DNA of 64,000 nucleotides from the NCBI RefSeq assembly GCF_003987355.1, contig NZ_PIPR01000001.1, positions 310,001 to 374,000 on the forward strand. The letters run 5' to 3'. Position 1 is the first letter of the stretch; each line of letters begins with the position of its first letter. A program made the translations under genes and the position numbers. Origin of the DNA: Pseudidiomarina aestuarii (GTDB taxonomy: Bacteria; Pseudomonadota; Gammaproteobacteria; Enterobacterales; Alteromonadaceae). This document shows positions 57,642-64,000 of the stretch, one piece after another. The notes under the pieces are model-generated. The model saw nothing but the letters and a program-made list of their open reading frames with translations. It had not been told where the DNA came from and searched no databases.

Positions 57642-58088
57642 ATGAGTGATACAGATTTATTTATGCAGGCGGCTATCGAAGAAGCAAAGCAAGGCCTTGC
57701 CGAAGGTGGCATTCCGATAGGTTCGGTGTTGGTCTACCAAGGTGAGATTATCGGCCGTGGACACAATCGCCGTGTGCAGCAGGGCAGTCCCATTTTGCAT
57801 GGTGAAATGGACGCACTAGAAAATGCTGGGCGACAGAGTGCTCAGGTGTATCGAGATAGTGTCATTTACACCACGTTGTCTCCATGTTGCATGTGTTCTG
57901 GAGCGATTGAGTTATACGGTATACGTAAAGTCATTGTCGGTGAAAATCAGACGTTTATGGGCGCCGAACAACGCTTGCGAGATGCAAGCATAGAGGTTGA
58001 AGTGAGGCAGGACGCTGAGTGCATTCAACTCATGAAAGACTTTATTGCGGCGCGACCCGACTTATGGAATGAAGATATCGGTGTCTAG
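57642..58088 (+). CDS. Cytosine deaminase of the yeast FCY1 type
   Basis: A 148-aa zinc hydrolase of the cytidine-deaminase fold. Zinc site: HGE (His53, Glu55) and SPCCMCSG (Cys82, Cys85). Several stretches resemble yeast FCY1 closely: EGGIPIGSVLV, GRGHNRRVQQGSPILHGEMDALENAGR, TTLSPCCMCSGAIELYGI and the C-terminal DFIAARPDLWNEDIG (FCY1 ends QFIDERPQDWFEDIGE), where the C-terminal helix closes the active site. So cytosine to uracil is the likely reaction, rather than tRNA A34. ATG 57642 is preferred to a TTG at 57639. It may salvage cytosine; no codB or related transporter is adjacent. Confidence 0.88.
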   Translation: MSDTDLFMQAAIEEAKQGLAEGGIPIGSVLVYQGEIIGRGHNRRVQQGSPILHGEMDALENAGRQSAQVYRDSVIYTTLSPCCMCSGAIELYGIRKVIVGENQTFMGAEQRLRDASIEVEVRQDAECIQLMKDFIAARPDLWNEDIGV

Positions 58089-58885
58089 TGCTTGTGCTCG
58101 AGCTCAACACGCAAACGGCGACGCATGAGTCGAAGATAAAGACTCGGAGTGATGCGGTAGAGCAAGCTTGCGAAATAGGTAAAGCGATCGGGGAATAGGC
58201 GTTGGCGGTTGCTATAGATAGCGCGTTCGATGCGCTCGGCCATCCATTCAGTGCTGCGCATGTTACCGACCATAGAGCGTGGATGCTTGGCGACCAAACC
58301 TTGCCCATCAAGGGCGTGGTGCTCAATGGGCGTATCCACAAAGCTCGGATAAACCATCAAAATAGATACGGGTGTATCAGCGATTTCAGCGCGCAACGTT
58401 TCAAAATACTGAGTGAGAGCAGATTTAGCTGCGCAATAGCCCGCTCGACCTAATACTGGCATCCAACCTGCCATGGATCCCATATTGACGATTTTGCCGC
58501 TGCTTTTCTGCAACAAAGGCAGCAGCCCTTGCGTGAATTGCACCGGCGCGAGGTAATCGACCGCAAGCACTCGCTCAATGACGTCGAGCTGAGTTGCTGT
58601 TGCTAACGAACGATGAGTAATTCCAGCATTATTAATCAGCAGGTCTAAACGCGGAAGCTCACTGGCTTGATGATTCAACCAAGTGGCGACTGCAGCGCGG
58701 TCTGATAAATCTAACGCGTGTAGTGCGACGGCTGTTCCGTCGCTGAAATGTTGTTCCAAGGCTGCAGCATTGATATCCACTAAAACAAGGGAGTAATCAG
58801 CGCTTAATCGCTGCGCCAATGCCAATCCTAACCCTGATGCAGCGCCTGTAATCAGCGCTATGGGTTTCGAGTCAGGGGGTGTCAT
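58085..58885 (-). CDS. Short-chain dehydrogenase/reductase
   Basis: A 266-aa NAD(P)-dependent oxidoreductase of the classical SDR type: ITGAASGLGLALAQ (T-G-x3-G-x-G), NNAG in LLINNAG, catalytic Ser in GSMAGW and YCAAKS (Y-x3-K). The substrate is unknown. It is the last gene of the FMO-BASS-epimerase-SDR operon and overlaps the epimerase gene as ATGA. It also overlaps the convergent deaminase gene by 4 bp. Confidence 0.92.
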   Translation of the reverse strand: MTPPDSKPIALITGAASGLGLALAQRLSADYSLVLVDINAAALEQHFSDGTAVALHALDLSDRAAVATWLNHQASELPRLDLLINNAGITHRSLATATQLDVIERVLAVDYLAPVQFTQGLLPLLQKSSGKIVNMGSMAGWMPVLGRAGYCAAKSALTQYFETLRAEIADTPVSILMVYPSFVDTPIEHHALDGQGLVAKHPRSMVGNMRSTEWMAERIERAIYSNRQRLFPDRFTYFASLLYRITPSLYLRLMRRRLRVELEHKH

Positions 58886-59817
58886 GAGCGATACTCAGGA
58901 TTGTGTTCAAGAAAGAAAGCAAATACCTCTCTTGAAGTTTTTTGTGGTGTATAGCCGAACGACGCTTTCAAAAGTTCATTGGCTAACACGGGACGATAGC
59001 GTAAAAAATCAATTTGCTCGGCGCTGTATTGCGTCAGGCCAACTTTGTGGCCGAGCCGCAGTGCAGATTTAAGCAGCCAGGGTGGCAATGTCAGTAACGG
59101 TTTGTTCAGCGCTTCAGCGATTTCGCTGATGGTCATGGCGCCGTCACCGGCAAGATTATATTGACCTTCTTTACTCGCGGTTACGCCGTCATGAATGATA
59201 TTGACGACATCTTGGTCCCAAATAAACACAAATGGCGACTCTGAACCTTTAATGGCAAGCAAACGTCGTTTGGCAAATAAATCGGTAATTTGATTCTTCG
59301 TTTGGGCACCAAGAACAGTCCCTGGGCGTAATACGAGCTGTTTTAACTGCGGTTGCTCTAACCGATAATCGGCGAGCATTTCCTCGATTAGACGCTTATG
59401 ATAACTGTAAGCAAAGCTCTTATTACCGCGCAATGGGTCGGATTCGCTTAACCACATTGGATTGTTGGCATGATATCCGTAAGCGGCGCCACTACTCGTG
59501 ACAGTAAGATGCTGAACATTGGCTTGCACGCAGGATTCGACGACATTTTGGGTGCCATTCACATCAATGTCATAGTCGCGTTCACGATTGTCGCTGGCTT
59601 GCATGACACTGGCTAAATGAATGACATGTGTGATTTGGTGTTGCAGCATAATATCGGCAAGTCGCGCTGAACGAATATCCTCCCGATAATAAGGGTAGGG
59701 CTGTGCGTTCGCTGGGCGAATATCAACGCCAACAACCTGGTGCTGTGATTGCAGACGAGCAATACAAGCTTGGCCAATATAGCCTTCACTACCTGTGATC
59801 AGGATATTGAGTGTCAT
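58882..59817 (-). CDS. NAD-dependent epimerase/dehydratase family protein
   Basis: A 311-aa extended SDR with ILITGSEGYIGQACIARL (G-x2-G-x2-G at 8-14) and the catalytic SYHKRLIEEML (Y-x3-K). The substrate is unknown; relatives act on nucleotide sugars or other NAD-linked ketones. ATG 59817 is preferred over a long upstream ORF, because it overlaps the BASS stop as ATGA and removes an implausible N terminus. Coupled to the SDR gene. Confidence 0.9.
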   Translation of the reverse strand: MTLNILITGSEGYIGQACIARLQSQHQVVGVDIRPANAQPYPYYREDIRSARLADIMLQHQITHVIHLASVMQASDNRERDYDIDVNGTQNVVESCVQANVQHLTVTSSGAAYGYHANNPMWLSESDPLRGNKSFAYSYHKRLIEEMLADYRLEQPQLKQLVLRPGTVLGAQTKNQITDLFAKRRLLAIKGSESPFVFIWDQDVVNIIHDGVTASKEGQYNLAGDGAMTISEIAEALNKPLLTLPPWLLKSALRLGHKVGLTQYSAEQIDFLRYRPVLANELLKASFGYTPQKTSREVFAFFLEHNPEYRS

Positions 59818-60713
59818 CTCGTTGCTGTCCTTGATGCGTTTCCATGCCGACGATCCAGCCATTGCCAAAAGAAAGTTAAGCTTAGACCTGAAATTAGATG
59901 CCAAATTCCCCACGCGGCCGCGATGATGGCCATCTCTGTTTGGGCTGCAAAATACGTGAAAATAATTCCCAGTCCTAAACCTGAGTTCTGCAAACCAACT
60001 TCTAAACTGATGGCACGGCGATCTGCTTGTGGCAACCCGAGTAGTCGAGCAGAAGCCCATCCTAGGCTTAACGCTAGTGCATTGTGGGCAACAACGAAAA
60101 GCAAATAGATGCTTGCGCCAGCAATGAACTTATCCCAGTTTAACCACAGTGCAATGGCGACAAATCCCAGCAATGCGATAAGCGAAACGATTCGAAAAAA
60201 TTGCTCGGTGGTGGCCGCGAAATGTGGAAATCGACGACCACACAGAAGCCCCAGAGTTAGTGGGATCGCTAGCACTAAGACAACAATAGTGAGCATATCC
60301 CAGGTCGAGACATCAATGGCTTTTAAAAGCGCATCCGTGTGCGGATTCAAACTTGCATAGAACATGAAATTCAGAGGGGTGAGTACAGAGGCCAGTAAGC
60401 TAGCAATACCAGTCATACTCACCGACATGGCGGTATTGCCATTGGCTAAGTATGTCATTAAGTTGGAGAAGCTACCGCCGGGACAGCAGCTCACTAAAAG
60501 CAAACCGAGCGCCACTTCGGCAGGCATAGAAATCAGCGAGACGGCCACATAGGTGAGTGCAGGTAAGAGTAAAAACTGTGCAACTAATCCGACTAGCGGC
60601 CCCTTTGGCGCCCGAGCTACACGTTTAAAGTCGTCTGCTTTTAAACTTAACGCGATGCCAAACATCATCAATGCTAGTACAGCATTCAAGACAAACAATG
60701 ATGCAGCAGACAT
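59814..60713 (-). CDS. BASS-family (bile acid:sodium symporter-like) transporter
   Basis: A 299-aa membrane protein of the SBF/BASS family, with about nine to ten helices. The core has LLLVSCCPGGSFSNLMTYLANGNTAMSVSMT, the family signature, and ends with a helix and basic tail. BASS carriers use sodium to import organic acids or steroid-like substrates; the substrate here is unknown. It starts directly after the FMO stop (TAAATG) and is coupled to the epimerase. Confidence 0.9.
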   Translation of the reverse strand: MSAASLFVLNAVLALMMFGIALSLKADDFKRVARAPKGPLVGLVAQFLLLPALTYVAVSLISMPAEVALGLLLVSCCPGGSFSNLMTYLANGNTAMSVSMTGIASLLASVLTPLNFMFYASLNPHTDALLKAIDVSTWDMLTIVVLVLAIPLTLGLLCGRRFPHFAATTEQFFRIVSLIALLGFVAIALWLNWDKFIAGASIYLLFVVAHNALALSLGWASARLLGLPQADRRAISLEVGLQNSGLGLGIIFTYFAAQTEMAIIAAAWGIWHLISGLSLTFFWQWLDRRHGNASRTATR

Positions 60714-62009
60714 TTATGCCTCGTGTCCAATCAGCTTCATTTCTTGTGCTAGCGCTTTGAGATAAGTGTCTTTATGCACGTAATACGCCATGCGCTCAAG
60801 GTCGAGATAGTGCATACCACCGTCAATACGTTGTTGCACATGTTCTTGTGCTCGTTGAAAGAAGGTTCTCGCTCGTTGCGGGTTATCTCGTTGCTGACGA
60901 ATAACCGCAGCGACTAACTGAGCTTGCTCGTCACGCCCTTGCCAACCTAAACCAGCCGCTTCAACCATTCCCATCACAAACAAATTATGCTGCTGGGGAT
61001 TGAAGATATTCAGATAAAGCTGCGGAGCATGGCCGTTCCAGTTCAGATGCTTTGCTTCGATAAATGGATAGTGCAGCTTGTAGCCAGTCGCTTGCAAAAT
61101 AAGGTCATAATCAGCACTTTCGCCATCCTTAAATGTTGCTCCGCTGTCTGTGAGTTGCTCAATAGCTGGGCGAACTTTAATGTCACCATGACCAATATGA
61201 TGCAAGAACAGGGTGTTAATGACCGGATGTGATTCATACATCCGATAGTCTGGATCGGGCAGTCCATAATGGCTGGGTTTGCCGGTGAGTAGTCGCACTA
61301 ACAATCCATCGATGACTTGCTTTAGGCGCATCGGTAGCTTAATTTTGCCGCCGAGCGTATCAATGGGGCGACCTGCCACAAATTTCGGGAGGAAGTAATA
61401 GCCACGGCGTACGACCATATCGACGCTTTTGGCGCGGTGCACAGCATCAACCGCGATGTCGCAGCCACTGTTACCGCAACCGATGATCAATACGCGTTTA
61501 CCAGCAAAAATATCAGCGCTGCGGTAATCACAGCTATGCATCATCTCGCCACGATAATCACCCTTCAACGTTAGCCGGTTTGGATTGTGCAGGGTACCGT
61601 TTGCGAGTAAAACTGAACTTGCTAACAAGGTATGAACGTCATCGTGTTGGCGATAGGTGACTAACCACTGATCGTCTTGTGGCTCAATTCTCTCTACCGT
61701 GCTATTGAAGCGATAATGCTCATACAAGCCAAAATGACGTGCGTAATCTTGAAAATAGGCCTTCAATTCGTCGTGTTTAGGGTAGGTCGCGACATGGTCC
61801 GCCATTGGGAAGTCGCTATATTCCGTCATACGCTTTGATGAAATCAAATGCGCCGAGTCATACATAGTGCTGGTGGGGCTATCGATATCCCACAAACCTC
61901 CCACATCTGTATGCGCTTCCAGCCCAATCACATCAAGGTTCTGTTCCTTCAGTCGACGCACCGTGCACAGTCCCATGGGACCCGCGCCAATCACCACACA
62001 TGGATTCAT
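60714..62009 (-). CDS. Flavin-containing monooxygenase
   Basis: A 431-aa FAD/NADPH monooxygenase of the FMO class. FAD site: VVIGAGPMGLCTVRRL (G-x-G-x2-G). NADPH site: VLIIGCGNSGCDIAVDAV. The linking motif between them resembles the FMO F-x-G-x3-H-S. It may oxygenate amines, sulfides or ketones (Baeyer-Villiger type). It is the first gene of the four-gene operon, so the set could take up an organic substrate (BASS) and oxidise or reduce it (FMO, epimerase, SDR). Confidence 0.92.
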   Translation of the reverse strand: MNPCVVIGAGPMGLCTVRRLKEQNLDVIGLEAHTDVGGLWDIDSPTSTMYDSAHLISSKRMTEYSDFPMADHVATYPKHDELKAYFQDYARHFGLYEHYRFNSTVERIEPQDDQWLVTYRQHDDVHTLLASSVLLANGTLHNPNRLTLKGDYRGEMMHSCDYRSADIFAGKRVLIIGCGNSGCDIAVDAVHRAKSVDMVVRRGYYFLPKFVAGRPIDTLGGKIKLPMRLKQVIDGLLVRLLTGKPSHYGLPDPDYRMYESHPVINTLFLHHIGHGDIKVRPAIEQLTDSGATFKDGESADYDLILQATGYKLHYPFIEAKHLNWNGHAPQLYLNIFNPQQHNLFVMGMVEAAGLGWQGRDEQAQLVAAVIRQQRDNPQRARTFFQRAQEHVQQRIDGGMHYLDLERMAYYVHKDTYLKALAQEMKLIGHEA

Positions 62010-62111
62010 AACGACCTACTTATCAACATAAACTGGTATTGATAATAACAACCACCGCCACCGATGACATTAGTTTTCAAACAGTTTTCGGAGAATCCCA
62101 TACATGCAAAA

Positions 62112-63503
62112 TCACAGCGCGCGGGCGCGAAAGCGCTTGCCCTTGATTTTGTCGTTGTTGATTAGGGTCAACGCATGCTTGGCAGAAGACTTTTTGACAG
62201 CGACAAACGCCCACTGACTTTGAACTTTGATTTTGCCGATGTCGGCCATGGTGAGTTTATTGTCGCGAGTGAGTGCACCAACAATATCACCAGGACGTAA
62301 TTTGTCTTTCTTGCCACCACTGAGTTGTAGCGTTACGAGTTCTGCTTGCAACGGTATGCGTCCGGCTGCTGGGTGTGGCAGTGGCTGCAGTTTGATGGGC
62401 TCGGCGAAGGTATCTTCGAGTAAGCGCAGTCTGTAGTCGTCTTGTGGGCCAATGAGGGTAACCGCAAGGCCCTCAGCACCTGCACGTCCGGTACGACCAA
62501 TACGGTGGGTATGGGTATCGGTGTCGTGAGCCATGTGCACACTAATCACTAAATCGAGTTCGGCGATATCAAGGCCGCGTGCAGCGACATCGGTTGCAAC
62601 CAAAACGCGAGCGCTACCGTTGGTGAATTGCACCATCGTTTGGTCACGATCTTTCTGTTCCAAATCACCATGCAAGGCAAGCACACTGTGACCTTTGCCG
62701 TGCAGCTTATCGGCGATTGCCTGCGTTTCTGCTTTGGTGTTACAGAACACCATACAATTACCCGGTTGCTGATCAAGAAGCAGTTGGTTGACTGCTTGTG
62801 CAGCGGCGGTATCCGCTAAATCATAAAATCGTTGAGTGATTCTCGTAGCGGCTTGAGTCGAGGCGACTTGAATGGATCGCGCGTTCTTGCTGACACGAGC
62901 CGTCAACTGTTCAATTTTGTTTGGATAGGTGGCACTAAATAATAAACTCTGGCGTGACGCTGGTGTTGCCGCAATCAGAGCGTTAATCTCGTCTTGAAAG
63001 CCCATTTCTAGCATCCGATCGGCCTCATCTAAAACCAACGTAGCTATCTGATCGAATTGGATACGCTGCAGATTCGCATGATCGAGGATTCGCCCAGGCG
63101 TCCCCACGAGCACATGAGCCCCGTGTTCGAGCGAAGCTATTTGATTGCGTGCCGGAACGCCACCACAGAGCGTTAATACTTTCACGTTCGCCATTGACTT
63201 GGCCAATGTTCGTATGGCTTCTGCGACCTGTTCTGCCAATTCGCGGGTAGGGCACAACACCAGCGCTTGCGGTGCGAATATTCCGATGTTGAGTTTTGCC
63301 AAAATCCCAAGTGCAAAGGCGGCTGTTTTGCCCGATCCTGTTTCTGCCTGAACAAGAACGTCCTCGCCCGCCAAGATGACCGGTAAGCTCAATGCTTGTA
63401 CCTCGGTCATATGCTGAAATCCAGCTTCACTCAAGCTTGATAACAGGGCTGGCGAGAGCTTCAATTCAGTGAAGTTGCGTGGACTAGTGTTTGAATCAGA
63501 CAT
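62112..63503 (-). CDS. dbpA: ATP-dependent RNA helicase DbpA
   Basis: A 463-aa DEAD-box helicase for 50S ribosome assembly. It has the Q motif, Walker A AETGSGKTAAF, PTRELA, GTPGR, DEAD in VLDEADRML, SAT, ARGLD and HRIGRTGRAG. A C-terminal DbpA RNA-binding domain (about 390-463) contains KLRPGDIVGALTRDNKL and IGKIKVQSQWAFVAV, as in the 23S hairpin-92 binder. ATG 63503 is preferred over GTG 63515. It is divergent from ppiC. Confidence 0.95.
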   Translation of the reverse strand: MSDSNTSPRNFTELKLSPALLSSLSEAGFQHMTEVQALSLPVILAGEDVLVQAETGSGKTAAFALGILAKLNIGIFAPQALVLCPTRELAEQVAEAIRTLAKSMANVKVLTLCGGVPARNQIASLEHGAHVLVGTPGRILDHANLQRIQFDQIATLVLDEADRMLEMGFQDEINALIAATPASRQSLLFSATYPNKIEQLTARVSKNARSIQVASTQAATRITQRFYDLADTAAAQAVNQLLLDQQPGNCMVFCNTKAETQAIADKLHGKGHSVLALHGDLEQKDRDQTMVQFTNGSARVLVATDVAARGLDIAELDLVISVHMAHDTDTHTHRIGRTGRAGAEGLAVTLIGPQDDYRLRLLEDTFAEPIKLQPLPHPAAGRIPLQAELVTLQLSGGKKDKLRPGDIVGALTRDNKLTMADIGKIKVQSQWAFVAVKKSSAKHALTLINNDKIKGKRFRARAL

Positions 63504-63629
63504 GCTTACGATCACTTATTGGTGGCTTTGTATTGGCTACATTTAGTTGCGGGCATTGTATCAGAGATATTGGTTGGGACGGATGGTTTGTGTAGACTTC
63601 AATAGTTCTGACAGATTCTAGGAGAGCTC

Positions 63630-63908
63630 ATGGCTCGCGCGCACGCTTTACATATTTTAGTGAAAACCCAAGCCGAAGCAGAACAGCTGAAACAGCAATT
63701 AGCAAAAGGTGCCAAGTTTGGGGACCTAGCGCGCAAATATTCCTTGTGCCCGTCAGCTAAGAAAGGCGGTGATCTGGGTGAGTTTGGTCGTGGTCAAATG
63801 GTTCCCGCTTTCGATAAAGTTGTCTTTAGTAAACCTACCTTAGAAGTTCACGGTCCGGTGAAAACCAAATTTGGTTGGCACCTCATTAAAACACTTTCGA
63901 GGAGTTAG
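63630..63908 (+). CDS. ppiC: Parvulin-type peptidyl-prolyl isomerase
   Basis: PpiC catalyses cis-trans isomerisation of peptide bonds before proline, in the cytoplasm. The 92-aa protein is a single rotamase domain: [46 protein letters not shown] and [11 protein letters not shown], matching E. coli PpiC (93 aa). No signal peptide. AGGAG precedes the ATG. The 92 bases beyond it to the window end hold no supported gene. Confidence 0.96.
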   Translation: MARAHALHILVKTQAEAEQLKQQLAKGAKFGDLARKYSLCPSAKKGGDLGEFGRGQMVPAFDKVVFSKPTLEVHGPVKTKFGWHLIKTLSRS

Positions 63909-64000
63909 AACTTTACCCAAGCTAAACATCCTATGTGCGTTACCGTACCGAATTCCCCACAATAATCCTGCAGACTCTGTCCACAACCAACACATTTTAG

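Noticed and set aside
58882-60060. Longer 392-aa form of the epimerase with an 81-aa N-terminal extension
   Set aside because: The extension overlaps the BASS gene in another frame and has no domain. ATG 59817 gives a normal Rossmann N terminus and an ATGA overlap.
62010-62111. Fur-box-like TTGATAATAACAA upstream of the FMO gene
   Set aside because: Only a few bases match the Fur consensus, there is no second half, and the operon has no iron link.

Overview
The window is a compact, almost entirely coding stretch of a gammaproteobacterial chromosome. The gene order dapA-bamC-purC, dapE beside a yffB-like gene, and the YfbV, HexR and SelO families all point to Alteromonadales. An Idiomarinaceae-like or related marine heterotroph is my best guess, but the family cannot be fixed from sequence alone. 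I saw no rRNA, tRNA, insertion sequence, prophage or CRISPR array.

Layout. 1-6.3 kb holds housekeeping genes: dapA (cut by the left edge), bamC, purC, a 41-aa membrane protein, an M15 peptidase, dapE, a YffB-like protein, YfbV and exonuclease III. 6.5-11.7 kb carries a patatin-like lipase, ferrochelatase, a small CxxC protein, a ClsC-type phospholipase-D enzyme and a beta-CASP nuclease. 11.8-25 kb mixes a choline-type BCCT carrier, a LOV-GGDEF-EAL blue-light protein, GNAT, YceI and fasciclin proteins, a TetR/diguanylate cyclase pair, an MscS channel, YchJ and a SulP/Usp pair. 25-31.8 kb is a 2-methylcitrate operon (GntR regulator, prpB, prpC, acnD, prpF), followed by rluF.

33-55.5 kb reads as one catabolic block. 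A beta-glucan (laminarin-type) locus has a LacI regulator, GPH transporter, GH1, glucose MFS transporter, lipoprotein GH3, TonB-dependent receptor and lipoprotein GH16 with three repeated C-terminal modules. It runs directly into GAPDH, HexR and a complete Entner-Doudoroff operon (zwf-pgl-edd-glk-eda). Two LacI-type palindromes (TGAAAGCGCTTACA and its partner TGTAAGCGCTTTCA) and three HexR-type boxes (TGTAATNNNATTACA or one mismatch from it) sit at the expected promoters. The inferred flow is polymer cutting at the surface, uptake by the receptor, hydrolysis to glucose, phosphorylation by Glk, then Zwf/Pgl/Edd/Eda and GAPDH.

55.5-64 kb holds a cold-shock protein, SelO, a yeast-FCY1-like cytosine deaminase, a tightly coupled FMO/BASS-transporter/epimerase/SDR operon of unknown role, the DbpA RNA helicase and parvulin PpiC.

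Most unusual signals: a family of 7-bp-periodic hairpin repeats at three intergenic sites; a LOV domain whose four flavin-photochemistry residues have exactly the phototropin spacing; the yeast-type cytosine deaminase; and the four-gene redox/transport operon.
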